Source: Caballeronia sordidicola (GTDB taxonomy: Bacteria; Pseudomonadota; Gammaproteobacteria; Burkholderiales; Burkholderiaceae). Taken from it: a stretch of 64,000 bases of DNA. The position numbers and the translations under genes were made by a program. The DNA lies in the NCBI RefSeq assembly GCF_000729995.1, contig NZ_JNFG01000040.1:1-64000 (forward strand), written 5' to 3'. A model generated the notes under the pieces. It was given only the letters and a program-made list of their open reading frames with translations. It searched no databases and was not told where the DNA came from. Below are positions 25,907-35,100 of this stretch, piece after piece. Numbering within the stretch: the stretch's first letter is position 1; every line of letters begins with the position of its first letter.

Positions 25907-27093
25907 ACGACTTCGCCCGTTTGCCTGGCCATCGCTTTCTGCATTCGCCGGGACCTAGCCGCGTGCCGGATGAAGTCCTGCACGCAATGAGCCGTCAGCC
26001 CATGGACCTGGCTGACCCGCGACTGGATCGCTGTATTGCCGCGTGTGAAGCGGGACTGAAGCGCGTGCTGCAGACAGAGCAAGCGGACGTCTTCCTCTAT
26101 GCCGCGAACGGCCATGGCGCGTGGGAGGCAGTCATCGCCAACCTGGTTGCACCGGGTCAGGCGGTTCTGGTGGCAGGCACGGGCCACTTCTCGGAGTCGT
26201 GGGCGGTGCAGGCCGAGGCAATGGGCGGCCGTGTGATTCGTACCCCCTGGGTCGCAGGCCGTCCAATCGATCCAGCGGATATCGAAGCCGTACTGCGGGA
26301 AGATGTGAAACGCGAGATCGTTGCGGTCTTCATCGTTCATACGGACACCGCCAGCGGCATCACCAACGATCTGCCCGCCATGCGGGCGGCGCTCGACCGG
26401 GCCGATCACCCGGCGCTGCTCGTGGTCGACGTGGTTGCATCGCTTGCAGCCGCGCCGTTCGCCATGGATGCAACGCGCATCAACGTGGTGCTCGGGGCCA
26501 GTCAGAAGGCGTTGATGGTGCCGCCGGGACTCGCGTTCGTCGCCGTCGACGCAGCGGCCATGGAAGTCTCGCGCCGCAATGCCACGCCGCGTTTCTACTG
26601 GGACTGGGAGCGGCGCAAAAGTCCGCTGTCGTACCGCAAGTTTTGCGGCACGCCGCCGCAAAGCCTGATCGCCGGGCTGGAGGCATCGCTCGGGCTGATT
26701 TTCCGCGAAGGCCTGCCTCAAGTGCTGGAACGCCATAGGCGCATCGCGCAAGCGGTGCAAGCTGCGGTGCAATGCTGGAGCGAAGCGGGGGCGTTGCGCT
26801 TTTTCTGCGAGGTGCCTGAGGCGCGCTCGGTGTCGGTGACGACCATCGCGGTGAGCGAGGGCATCGATCCGGAAGCTATCCGCAGCGTCGCGCGCGAGCG
26901 CTTCGAAGTTGCGATTGCCGGTGGTCTCGGACCACTTGCGGGCCGCGCATTTCGCATCGGGCATCTCGGCGATATTAACCCCGCAATGATCCTTGGATGC
27001 CTCGGCGGCGTCGAAGCCGCGATGACCGTGCAGGGTGTGCCGTTCGGACGCGGTGGCGTGGAGCGTGCGATCGCACGGCTGGCGTCGGACTGA
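25903..27093 (+). CDS. PLP-dependent class V aminotransferase (alanine/serine-glyoxylate aminotransferase family)
   Basis: A 396-residue fold-type I enzyme. The PLP lysine is K202 in GASQKALMVPPG and the pyridine-binding aspartate is D176 in VVDVV. The N-terminal LHSPGPSRVPDEVL and the GTPPQSLIAGLEASL region fit the alanine-glyoxylate / serine-glyoxylate aminotransferase group. It likely transfers an amino group between a small amino acid and glyoxylate or a similar keto acid. It is followed by a terminator-like hairpin and is not obviously part of an operon apart from the micro-ORF. Confidence 0.88.
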   Translation: MNDFARLPGHRFLHSPGPSRVPDEVLHAMSRQPMDLADPRLDRCIAACEAGLKRVLQTEQADVFLYAANGHGAWEAVIANLVAPGQAVLVAGTGHFSESWAVQAEAMGGRVIRTPWVAGRPIDPADIEAVLREDVKREIVAVFIVHTDTASGITNDLPAMRAALDRADHPALLVVDVVASLAAAPFAMDATRINVVLGASQKALMVPPGLAFVAVDAAAMEVSRRNATPRFYWDWERRKSPLSYRKFCGTPPQSLIAGLEASLGLIFREGLPQVLERHRRIAQAVQAAVQCWSEAGALRFFCEVPEARSVSVTTIAVSEGIDPEAIRSVARERFEVAIAGGLGPLAGRAFRIGHLGDINPAMILGCLGGVEAAMTVQGVPFGRGGVERAIARLASD

Positions 27094-27110
27094 AGACCGG
27101 GGAGGTCTTC
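27092..27110 (+). terminator. Hairpin at the end of the aminotransferase gene
   Basis: GAAGACC (27092-27098) and GGTCTTC (27104-27110) form a 7-bp stem around GGGGA, overlapping the stop codon. It is followed by only a short T-rich stretch, so efficiency is doubtful. Confidence 0.4.
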
Positions 27111-27258
27111 TTCCGGGTACTCGGAATACGATTAGTGACCCGAAGAAGATCATCGCCCGGACGTCCGCCCGGAAAAGAATTGAGCCAAGTGTGTTCTGCC
27201 GAACCGCCATGGGCACGCCGCGTTGCTATAAAACGAGTGCGGACTCGGGGAGAACACC

Positions 27259-27525
27259 ATGACAGAAGAACAAGCGCGCGGCATTCTTGCCGCGAAAACG
27301 GCTGCTCGCGAATTTGTGCTTCAACGGCTTGTGGAAGACAAGACCTGGGAGCTTCGGACCAGTTCCGCCATGACTGCGACGATTCTCCGCGAGAGTTTCG
27401 ACGGCCTTGCCAAACTGACCAACGCTCAATTGGCCAGGGCTGCCGAAGACGCGGGAATTTCAGAGGGTGACCGGCAGGTCATGAGCATGACGACTGTGCT
27501 CGCGCAGTTGGCGCCAGCGGTATAG
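27259..27525 (+). CDS. Conserved-looking small hypothetical protein
   Basis: An 88-residue acidic, helical protein without signal peptide or membrane segment, beginning MTEEQARGILAAKTAARE. GGGGAGAA lies seven to eight bases before ATG 27259. The amino-acid composition is that of a real soluble protein, and no other gene occupies the stretch. I do not recognise the family. It stands alone between the aminotransferase and the convergent regulator gene. Confidence 0.55.
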   Translation: MTEEQARGILAAKTAAREFVLQRLVEDKTWELRTSSAMTATILRESFDGLAKLTNAQLARAAEDAGISEGDRQVMSMTTVLAQLAPAV

Positions 27526-27634
27526 CTTCAGCCGAAGGCACTAAGAGGAGCGCCAAGTTGATTCAGCAAGTGTGTCCTTAACACTTGACACTTAACACGC
27601 GCATGCCCCACCGCCGCGCAAAACAAGCCCTTCA

Positions 27635-28576
27635 TCAAACCAATTGCGATTCCGTCATCCGCTGCATGGCTTGCGGCGACTGTCCAAACGCACGCAGGAA
27701 TGCGCGCCGCATCCGTTCACGGTCGCCGAAGCCACTCTCGCGTGCGACTACATCGACTGAATGGCGTCCTGCTTCCATCATCAGGCGAGCGGCCTCCACG
27801 CGTAGATTTTCGATGGCCCGGGCGGGCGACTGTCCGGTCTCGTCGGTGAAGATCCGGCTGAACTGACGCGGGCTGAGGTGGGCAGCTTCCGCCAGCTCCT
27901 CAATCGACAGTTTCGCGGTGAGGTTGGCCTTTGCATAGGCCAGCGCGGTCTGCACCCGGTCCGACTTCGCGTCCAGTTCGAGCAGCGCGGAGTACTGCGA
28001 CTGGCCACCGGCGCGACGATGATAGACCACCATTTTTTTCGCCACGAGCCGTGCCGTGTCGGTGCCCAAATCTTTCTCGACGAGCGCCAGCGCAAGGTCG
28101 ATCGCGGCACTCGCACCGGCGGACGTCCAGATCGGGCCGTCGACAACAAAGATCCGGTCCTCCTCCATCCTGACTTGCGGATACGCCCGCTGGAGCGCCC
28201 GCGCGTAGTACCAGTGCGTGGTGGCGCGGCGGCCGTCCAGCAAGCCCGCCTCGGCCAGCACAAACGCTCCTGTGCAGGTCGCTGCAATGCGTTGGGAGGT
28301 CTTCAGCGCGTCGCGAAGAAATGCCCCTACGCCGGCCGAATGCGGCGTGCCTATGGTGTCGCCGGTGACGATCAGGGTGTGGAATGCGCTGCCCTTGAAA
28401 CTTTTGGTCTCCATGCCGAAGCCGAGCGAGGAGCGCACCGAGCCGCCGTGTTCCGACAACAACTGCACCTCGTACGCGGTTTCTCCGACCGTCATGTTGG
28501 CGAATTCGAACACGGTCGAGACTGCCAGCCCCAGCACCTGAAAGTCCGGATAAACAATGATTCCGATCGTTTTCAC
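27635..28576 (-). CDS. GlxA-type transcriptional regulator (DJ-1/PfpI domain + AraC HTH)
   Basis: A 313-residue protein. Residues about 1-170 form a class I glutamine-amidotransferase-like DJ-1/PfpI domain (IGIIVYPDFQVLGLAVSTVF start, AATCTGAFVLAEAGLLDGRRATTHW elbow), and residues about 210-305 form an AraC helix-turn-helix pair ending in the GFGDRERMRRAFLRAFG second motif. Such fusions sense small metabolites and activate adjacent genes. The start is GTG 28576 with AGGAGG four bases upstream. It is divergent from the SDR gene, its probable target. Confidence 0.9.
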   Translation of the reverse strand: MKTIGIIVYPDFQVLGLAVSTVFEFANMTVGETAYEVQLLSEHGGSVRSSLGFGMETKSFKGSAFHTLIVTGDTIGTPHSAGVGAFLRDALKTSQRIAATCTGAFVLAEAGLLDGRRATTHWYYARALQRAYPQVRMEEDRIFVVDGPIWTSAGASAAIDLALALVEKDLGTDTARLVAKKMVVYHRRAGGQSQYSALLELDAKSDRVQTALAYAKANLTAKLSIEELAEAAHLSPRQFSRIFTDETGQSPARAIENLRVEAARLMMEAGRHSVDVVARESGFGDRERMRRAFLRAFGQSPQAMQRMTESQLV

Positions 28577-28612
28577 ATGGCCTCCTGCGCGCCGGGAAAG
28601 GAATCCCGGGCA

Positions 28613-28649
28613 ATGTCCTAAAAAGTGGCATCTATGTCATTGAGGACAT
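28613..28649. promoter_or_regulatory. Candidate operator between GlxA-type regulator and SDR
   Basis: ATGTCCT at 28613-28619 and its reverse complement AGGACAT at 28643-28649 flank a further related ATGTCAT at 28634-28640. They lie in the shared intergenic region, where AraC-family sites are expected. Confidence 0.35.
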
Positions 28650-28722
28650 GATCGCACACTTCTACTATTCCGTTCACACACCGGCGCTTCTGCCGGAACA
28701 CTTGAAGAACTGGGGAACGGAA

Positions 28723-29538
28723 ATGAGCAATGGTGCGAACAAAGGTACGGCCCTCGTGACGGGCGCATCGACCGGCATTGGCGCGGACTACGCGAAGCGG
28801 CTTGCTGAACGCGGTTATGACGTCATTCTGGTGGCACGCAATCGCGACCGCCTGAACGCGCTGGCGAAGACGCTGACAACATCGACCGGACGGAATGTCG
28901 AGGTTGTCGTCGCGGATTTGGGGACGCCCGAGGGTGTGCGGAAAATTGAAGATGTGCTGCGCAACGACTCCAGCATCACGATGCTCGTGAACAATGCCGG
29001 CGTGGGCGCGACCGCTCCGCTCGTGGATTCGGACATCGACAAGATGGACGCGATGATCACCCTCAATGTGGTCGCGCTCACGCATTTGACGAAGGCGGTC
29101 GTAGCGGGTTTCGTCGCGCGTGGCGGAGGAACGATCGTGAATATTGCATCGATTGTCGCTGTGTCGCCGGAGACGCTGAACGGTGTGTACGGCGGCAGCA
29201 AGGCGTTCGTGCTCGCGTTGAGCCAGTCGCTGCACCACGAACTGGGCTCGAAGGGCGTGCGGGTCCAGGCTGTGTTGCCGGGCGCGACCAGCACGGAGTT
29301 CTGGGACGTTGCGGGCACGCCCATAAGCTATCTGCCGGAAAGTATTGTGATGACGTCGCAGGACATGGTGGACGCAGCGCTTGCGGGCCTGGATAAGGGC
29401 GAGTTGGTCACGATTCCCTCGCTGCCGGAAGCGGCTGACTGGAACGCGTTTGAGGCGGCTCGCCAGGCGTTGATGCCGAACCTTTCGCATCGGCTGCCGG
29501 CAAGACGTTTTGGCGTAACGAGCGGCACGCAGCACTAA
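28723..29538 (+). CDS. Short-chain dehydrogenase/reductase
   Basis: About 271 residues from ATG 28723 (a longer reading from 28648 would overlap the putative operator and has no ribosome site). The cofactor motif is TGASTGIG (13-20), NNAG is present and the catalytic Tyr and Lys are in VYGGSK. It is a classical SDR that would oxidise or reduce a carbonyl with NAD(P). Divergent from the GlxA-type regulator gene. Confidence 0.88.
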   Translation: MSNGANKGTALVTGASTGIGADYAKRLAERGYDVILVARNRDRLNALAKTLTTSTGRNVEVVVADLGTPEGVRKIEDVLRNDSSITMLVNNAGVGATAPLVDSDIDKMDAMITLNVVALTHLTKAVVAGFVARGGGTIVNIASIVAVSPETLNGVYGGSKAFVLALSQSLHHELGSKGVRVQAVLPGATSTEFWDVAGTPISYLPESIVMTSQDMVDAALAGLDKGELVTIPSLPEAADWNAFEAARQALMPNLSHRLPARRFGVTSGTQH

Positions 29539-29973
29539 GCGATTGTGTAGTGAGCGGCCCAATGCCGGTGCGTTCTCTTTAAGGGCAGATCACCGCTCTT
29601 GGAGAGAGAACGAAATGGCGTGTCTGTGCATTGGGCCGTGTTGAAGAATCCCTAAGCGCGTTTGTAAGCTTCGATTCAGCCAAGCTGAATACAGCAGTTG
29701 CGATTCACCAAGACCTTTAGCGGCGGCCCAGACGCAATTACGCTAGCCCGCCAAGGCTTTCTAAACACTCTTTAGCGCCCCCATCCTCCGAATAGCGTGC
29801 AGCAATGCGCTCATTTCCGGCCGTCACGCCGATGGCAACTATCGTAACCTTCGTGATGGGCGCTTCCCCTTTCCCGCAGACGTTCGAATCGCGGCGTATC
29901 GATCTCATGCCAAGTGGAGAGAGGTAAGAGCACCCGACCAGGATCCGCTGACCCAGGCTTCGACGATCGGCCC
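29539..29973. other. Intergenic region with nested inverted repeats
   Basis: No gene is supported. Besides the inverted repeat at 29555-29638 there is a small perfect hairpin ATTCAGC-CAA-GCTGAAT at 29674-29690. A minus-strand frame at 29738-30058 has protein-like patches but overlaps the start of the TPR gene and is not convincing. Confidence 0.5.
29555..29638. repeat. Nested inverted repeat (possible structured RNA or terminator)
   Basis: Outer arms CGGCCCAATGC (29555-29565) and GCATTGGGCCG (29628-29638) are perfectly complementary; inside them CGTTCTC (29571-29577) pairs with GAGAACG (29606-29612). Together they would make an extended two-part stem starting 17 bp after the SDR stop codon. 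Confidence 0.6.
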
Positions 29974-32124
29974 ATGACATCTGTCTCAACAAGCGCACCT
30001 CCCATTGCGGACTGGCATCAGTCGGCTGCTTCGCTATGCATGGCCGGACAATACGCACAAGCGTTGTCGATGGTTAAGCCCATGCTTGAACCGCATCCGG
30101 TTTTGACCGGAAATGCGCTTGCGGAGGCCTTGAACATAGCGGCGGTCTGTTCACTAGGCTTGAGCCAACTGGCGGACGCGCAAGCGTATTGGCGGCAGGC
30201 GATCGAGGCCAAGCCCGATTTCGTCGATGCCTACAACAATCTCGGCATGTTGCTCAAGGGACTTGGCTCACTGCATGAGGCGGAGGCTATCTACCGGCAA
30301 CTGCTGAGCATCCGCCCGGACCTCGCCGAGGCTAGCAACAACCTGGGTGCGGTGCTCTACGATCTCGGACGCCTGCGTGACGCCGAGGCGGCGTACCGGC
30401 ATGCGCTTGTGATCCGTGCAAATTACGCGCAGGCCCACTACAACCTGGGCATCGTGCTCTATGACCTGCGCCGTTGGCACGAAGCCGAGAGTGCCTACAG
30501 GCAGGCATTGGTTCTATCTCCCGATGCCGGGGCTTACAACAATCTGGGCAATGTGCTCAAGGAACTCGCCCGTCTTGCAGAAGCCGAGGCGGCGTACCGG
30601 CAGGCGCTGATTCTCCGGCCTCAATATGCCGAGGCGCTCAATAACCTGGCGAACGTGCTGAAGGAACTAGCCCGCCTGCCCGAGGCCGAGCTCGCTTGCC
30701 GGATGGCGCTGACTATCCGCCCCGATTACGCCGAAGCCCACCTTAATTTGGGCGCGTTGATGGTCGCCCTCAAACGCCTTCCCGAAGCGGAGGTGTCTTA
30801 CCGGCAGGCGCTCGCAGTCCGGCCCGACTATGCGGAAGCTCATTACAACCTGGGCATCGTGCTGCAGACTCTGGAGCGGCTGCCCGAGGCCGAGGCGGCC
30901 TACGGCCAAGCGTTGCTGATCCGACCGGATATTGTTGAAGCCCATAACAATCTTGGCAACGTGCTGTGGGCACTGCATCGCCCGGCTGACGCCGTTGCGG
31001 CTTACCGGCGCGCGCTTGCTCTTCGACCGAATCTTGCCGAGGGGCACCACAACCTTGGCAACGTGCTGAAGGAACTCGGCAGTCTGACCGACGCCGAGGC
31101 AGCTTTCCGGCGAGCACTCGCGATCCGCCCTGACTATCACGATGCAAAAGTCAGTCTTGCATCGCTGCTGCTCAGCATCGGCGAATACGAAGAGGGATGG
31201 CAGCTTTACGACTCCCGTTATGAGCAGCCGGGATTCATCCATTACCAGACGCAGTCCTTGCTCACGTGTCCGCGGTGGCGCGGTGAAGCACTTGCGGGCA
31301 AGTCGCTGCTGCTGTGGCAGGAAGATGGTCTTGGTGACATGGTCCAGTTCGGCCGCTATTTACCCTTGCTCAAGGCACAAGGCGCGGTCCACATCGCGTT
31401 TGCCTGTGCGCCTGCGCTGCATCGGCTGTTCGCGGCCTTGGAGGGCGTCGATGCGGTCCTCGACCACGAGACCGCGCTAGGCCGGGCGCCCGAATACGAT
31501 CATTGGACGAGTCCGATGAGCGTGCCGCTGCATCTGCGCACGACCATGGACACCATTCCCGATCCCCTCCGGCTGACACCCGACCCACTGCTCGTCGAAC
31601 ACTGGCGCACGCGGTTGGCGACGCTGCCACCCGGCCGCAAAATCGGCCTGGTCTGGAAAGGCAATCCCAAACATCACAACGATGCCAACCGTTCGCTGCC
31701 CTCGCTTGCAACGCTTGCGCCTCTCTGGAGCGTGCCCGGGGTCAGCTTCGTGAGCCTGCAAAAAGGGCAGGGAGAAGAAGAAGGTCAGTCGCCGCCCGCG
31801 AGTCTTCCGTTGCTGCACCTCGGGACCGACCTGAGCGATTTCGCCGATACCGCCGCCATCATCGGCGAGCTCGATCTATTGATCTGTGTGGATACCTCCG
31901 CGGCACACGTCGCGGCTTCATTGGGCAAGCCATGCTGGGTGTTGCTGCCGCGAGAAGACATCGACTGGCGCTGGATGCGCGAGCGTGACGATTCTCCGTG
32001 GTATCCGCAGACGCTGCGCCTGTTCCGGCAAGCGGCCGATGAGAGCTGGTCGACGGCTGTCGAGCGGGTGCGCCTGGCGTGTCTCGCGGCATTCTCAAAC
32101 GAGGATCGCTCGCCGGCAGGATGA
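29974..32124 (+). CDS. TPR protein with C-terminal glycosyltransferase-like domain
   Basis: About 716 residues from ATG 29974 (a GTG at 29914 would add 20 residues; neither has a clear ribosome site). Ten consecutive tetratricopeptide units of 34 residues (pattern DYAEAHYNLGIVLQTLERLPEAEAAYRQALAIRP) fill roughly residues 50-400. The C-terminal 300 residues contain GLVWKGNPKHHND and ICVDTSAAHVAASLGKPCWVLLP, typical of the glycosyltransferase-like domain joined to TPRs in proteobacteria (GT9/GT41-like fold). It may glycosylate a protein or polysaccharide held by the TPRs; the target is unknown. No signal peptide. Confidence 0.85.
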   Translation: MTSVSTSAPPIADWHQSAASLCMAGQYAQALSMVKPMLEPHPVLTGNALAEALNIAAVCSLGLSQLADAQAYWRQAIEAKPDFVDAYNNLGMLLKGLGSLHEAEAIYRQLLSIRPDLAEASNNLGAVLYDLGRLRDAEAAYRHALVIRANYAQAHYNLGIVLYDLRRWHEAESAYRQALVLSPDAGAYNNLGNVLKELARLAEAEAAYRQALILRPQYAEALNNLANVLKELARLPEAELACRMALTIRPDYAEAHLNLGALMVALKRLPEAEVSYRQALAVRPDYAEAHYNLGIVLQTLERLPEAEAAYGQALLIRPDIVEAHNNLGNVLWALHRPADAVAAYRRALALRPNLAEGHHNLGNVLKELGSLTDAEAAFRRALAIRPDYHDAKVSLASLLLSIGEYEEGWQLYDSRYEQPGFIHYQTQSLLTCPRWRGEALAGKSLLLWQEDGLGDMVQFGRYLPLLKAQGAVHIAFACAPALHRLFAALEGVDAVLDHETALGRAPEYDHWTSPMSVPLHLRTTMDTIPDPLRLTPDPLLVEHWRTRLATLPPGRKIGLVWKGNPKHHNDANRSLPSLATLAPLWSVPGVSFVSLQKGQGEEEGQSPPASLPLLHLGTDLSDFADTAAIIGELDLLICVDTSAAHVAASLGKPCWVLLPREDIDWRWMRERDDSPWYPQTLRLFRQAADESWSTAVERVRLACLAAFSNEDRSPAG

Positions 32125-32303
32125 AGGGAACACTTCCCGTGCGGTCGTTCAGCTTTGCCATCTACGCCCTGCTTCCGAAATAGTTTCGTAAACAAAACCG
32201 CTTCCAGCAGCAGAGGTTTTAAAATTCTTCAGAGTGGATGTCGATTTTCGGCAGCCTCGTTCGTCGTCAGGGAAAGCAGTCTTTCTCAACCCGAGGTGAT
32301 CCG

Positions 32304-32966
32304 ATGACATTGAAACTCTACGCCCATCCGTTCTCGTCCTATTGCCAGAAGGTCCTGGTCGCGTTGTACGAGAATGGCACCCCGTTCGAATGGCGCGCGT
32401 TGTCGCATGAGAACCCGCAGGTGATGGAAGAGCTGACGGCGCTCTGGCCAATGAAGCGCTTTCCCGTGCTCGTGGATGCCGGCCGCACCGTGGCCGAGGC
32501 GAGCATCATCATTGAGCATCTGGGGTTATATCATCCGGGCCCCGTACTGCTGTTGCCTGAAGATCCTCGTAGCGCAATGGAAGTGCGCAGCATGGATCGG
32601 TTCTTCGACAACTACATCTCGACCCCGCAGCAGAAGATCGTGGCCGACAGCTTGCGCCCGCAAACAGAACGCGACCCGCGAGGCGTTGCCGATGCACGCG
32701 CGATGCTCGAGACCGCTTACGGCTGGCTTGATGACGTCATGGCCGAGCGTGAGTGGGCAGCCGGTGCTCACTTCAGCCTGGCCGATTGCGGCGCCGCGCC
32801 GTTCCTGTTTTATGCGGACTGGACGCATCGCATCGATGCGTCGTTCCCGCACGTGATTGCGTACCGGCAACGACTGCTGGCGCGTCCATCTTTCGCACGG
32901 GCGGTTGACGAAGCGCGTCCGTATCGGCCGCTGTTTCCGTTGGGAGCGCCTGCCGATCGCGACTGA
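32304..32966 (+). CDS. Glutathione S-transferase family protein
   Basis: A 220-residue protein starting at ATG 32304, with GAGGTGAT as ribosome site. The N-terminal thioredoxin-like domain starts MTLKLYAHPFSSYCQKVLVA, where S11/S12 or C14 can activate glutathione, and contains the cis-proline region RFPVLVDAGRTVAEASIIIEHL. The C-terminal half is the helical GST domain. It probably conjugates or reduces small electrophiles; substrate unknown. Single gene. Confidence 0.9.
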   Translation: MTLKLYAHPFSSYCQKVLVALYENGTPFEWRALSHENPQVMEELTALWPMKRFPVLVDAGRTVAEASIIIEHLGLYHPGPVLLLPEDPRSAMEVRSMDRFFDNYISTPQQKIVADSLRPQTERDPRGVADARAMLETAYGWLDDVMAEREWAAGAHFSLADCGAAPFLFYADWTHRIDASFPHVIAYRQRLLARPSFARAVDEARPYRPLFPLGAPADRD

Positions 32967-33201
32967 ATCCGGCGGCCTGAAGTGAACTGCGGTCGGCATC
33001 ATCAACTGCATTGATGGCGAACCGGCCGCATGCCGGCCCTGACGCAGGGCAAACCCGATGTTTTGCATCCATCGCGTCGCACCCCTTTAGTTTTCCCTGC
33101 AATCGGACGTTATACCGAGGGACGTCACGCGGAATTCGCGGACCCGGCATGTCGAGACGCAACCGGGGAATTCCACGCAAATCAAACACCGGGGGCAAGG
33201 G

Positions 33202-34605
33202 ATGACGGGTTTCGGATTCGGGCAACGGGGGCGCACGCTCGCGGCGGTCGGCAAGATCGCCGAGCATGCGGGCAAGCTGGGTATCGAGATCTGCGATGTA
33301 TCGGGGCACGTCGAGGAAGTGGCGGCCCGCGCGACGCGTCAGAGCGATTTGTGCCACGGCTTGCAGCGCTCTTCACTGTCGACCATGGAAGGCAACCAGA
33401 GGATTGCCGCGGCGGCGCGTCAGATGCGTATCGTGGCAGATCAGGCCGCATCCGACGTCAGCCAGTCCCAGGAGACGGTCAGGGTGTCGCTGGCAGACAT
33501 CCATAGTCTGGTCGACAGCGTCTCGGTGATGGCGGCGGAGATCGAGACCTTGCGAGGCTCATTGAGCGACGTCAGCAAGATCTCCGAAGAAATTTCGATC
33601 ATCGCGCGCCAGACCAATCTGCTGGCCTTGAACGCCGCGATCGAAGCGGCCCGCGCGGGCGAGTCCGGCAAGAGCTTCGCCGTGGTCGCCGCTGAAGTGA
33701 AGGCGTTGTCCGCCAAGACCGCACAGGCCACCTCGGAGATCGGGGCGACGCTCACCAGGCTGTCGGCTCAGGCCGACCTGCTGATGGCCGAAGGTTCCGC
33801 CAGCGCGGCACGTGCACAGCGGGTCAAGGAGGGCACGCATGCGATCGGCGAGGTGGTGTCAGCGACAGGGAAAGCGATCACTGAGTTGAGCGTTGAAGCG
33901 GAGCAGATTGCTTTGCAGACCGAAGCGATCGATCAACAATGCAGCGGGCTTGCGTCTCAAGTCTCCGAGATGGTCGGAGGTGTCGAGCAGTCCAGCGGGA
34001 GCTTCACGAAGGCGCGCGATCAGTTGAGCAAGCTGTTGGGTGTGTCCGAAACCTTGATCGAGCTGACGGCGGAAGCGGGGATAGAAACGCCCGATACGCG
34101 GTTTATAGACGCGGTCATCGGCGCCGCGCAGAAGATCGGCCGGGCGTTCGAGCAGGCGATTGCGCGCGGTGAGATCTCGGCGGCGGATCTTTTCGATTCC
34201 GCATATAACCCGATTGCCGGTACCAATCCCGAGCAATTCACGACCCGTTACATTCAGCTTGCCGATCACATCCTGCCGGGAATACAGGAGCCCTTGCTGG
34301 CGCTGGATAAACGCGTGGTGTTCTGTGCAGCTGTCGACACCAAGGGCTACCTGCCCACGCACAACAAGAAGTTCTCGCAATCCCAAGGCTCCGATCCTGC
34401 CTGGAACGCCGCCCATTCGCGTAACCGGCGCATCTTCAATGACCGCACCGGCCTGGCTTCGGGGTCGCACACCAAGCCGTTCCTGTTGCAGACTTATCGA
34501 CGCGATATGGGCGGCGGGGAATATGCGCTGATGAAAGACGTGTCCGCGCCGATCATGGTCGCTGGCCGTCATTGGGGCGGATTGCGACTCGCCTATAGCG
34601 TCTGA
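33202..34605 (+). CDS. Soluble chemoreceptor-like protein with C-terminal sensor-like region
   Basis: A 467-residue protein without membrane segments. The signalling hairpin of methyl-accepting chemotaxis proteins occupies about residues 60-280, with the tip ARQTNLLALNAAIEAARAGE (135-154). The last 180 residues (290-467) are a separate domain containing RYIQLADHILPGIQEPLL, CAAVDTKGYLPTHN and the final GGLRLAYSV, which resembles a PAS/Cache-like ligand domain. The order signalling-then-sensor is reversed relative to usual receptors. GGGGCAAGGG precedes ATG 33202. The receptor probably senses a cytoplasmic signal and works through CheA/CheW. Confidence 0.85.
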   Translation: MTGFGFGQRGRTLAAVGKIAEHAGKLGIEICDVSGHVEEVAARATRQSDLCHGLQRSSLSTMEGNQRIAAAARQMRIVADQAASDVSQSQETVRVSLADIHSLVDSVSVMAAEIETLRGSLSDVSKISEEISIIARQTNLLALNAAIEAARAGESGKSFAVVAAEVKALSAKTAQATSEIGATLTRLSAQADLLMAEGSASAARAQRVKEGTHAIGEVVSATGKAITELSVEAEQIALQTEAIDQQCSGLASQVSEMVGGVEQSSGSFTKARDQLSKLLGVSETLIELTAEAGIETPDTRFIDAVIGAAQKIGRAFEQAIARGEISAADLFDSAYNPIAGTNPEQFTTRYIQLADHILPGIQEPLLALDKRVVFCAAVDTKGYLPTHNKKFSQSQGSDPAWNAAHSRNRRIFNDRTGLASGSHTKPFLLQTYRRDMGGGEYALMKDVSAPIMVAGRHWGGLRLAYSV

Positions 34606-34624
34606 GGGCAGTTGATTGATGAAG

Positions 34625-34656
34625 CGTCAACCAGGCTCGTATGCCGCTGGTTGACG
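34625..34656. terminator. Hairpin between convergent genes
   Basis: CGTCAACCAG (34625-34634) and CTGGTTGACG (34647-34656) form a perfect 10-bp stem with a 12-nt loop, 20 bp after the chemoreceptor stop. A second inverted repeat GCGTCTC/GAGACGC follows at about 34662-34695. No clear T-tract, but the place between convergent genes suggests transcript 3'-end formation. Confidence 0.5.
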
Positions 34657-34707
34657 ATAACGCGTCTCATGGACCTAGCAGGGCTCGCGAGACGCGTATC
34701 TTGATGC

Positions 34708-34953
34708 TTAGCCATGCGAATAAAGCGTGGCGTCCAGATACGCAAGCTGGCCATCCTGCTCAGCGTGTACGAGCTCTTGATAGACCTCTGCACGTGTCTT
34801 CGGTGCGACGGCTTGCCCATACGGCGGAACCCATTGGCCGGCAGCCTGGATCGCCGTCTGACCTGTCTGCGTCGACGGTGCCGTCTGTGCTGCGAATGCG
34901 GAACCGGTTGCCAGCAATCCTGCGAAGGCAAGGGCGATCATTGAAGTCTTCAT
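34708..34953 (-). CDS. DUF4148 secreted protein
   Basis: An 81-residue protein with a signal peptide (MKTSMIALAFAGLLATGSAF...A) and the DUF4148 domain with TRAEVYQELVHAEQDGQL. This family is abundant in Burkholderia and relatives and is found in many copies per genome; the function is unknown. AGGAGA precedes ATG 34953. A helpful taxonomic marker. Confidence 0.9.
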   Translation of the reverse strand: MKTSMIALAFAGLLATGSAFAAQTAPSTQTGQTAIQAAGQWVPPYGQAVAPKTRAEVYQELVHAEQDGQLAYLDATLYSHG

Positions 34954-35100
34954 GGTGTTCTCCTGGAACGAGCATTAGCGAGTTACCGGACCTGCGATGA
35001 ACCGTCGTTGTTGTCCGGTTCATGCAGATTAACGACTCAGCCCTATCCCGAAGTCCGCGTATTCATGAAGTTTTATTTAGGACCAGTTCGACCCCAGTTT

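Noticed and set aside
25879..27216. 445-codon open frame antisense to the class V aminotransferase gene
   Set aside because: Shadow of the real gene; no recognisable protein features.
29738..30058. 106-codon minus-strand frame in front of the TPR gene
   Set aside because: Part of it looks protein-like, but it overlaps the TPR coding start and has no ribosome site.
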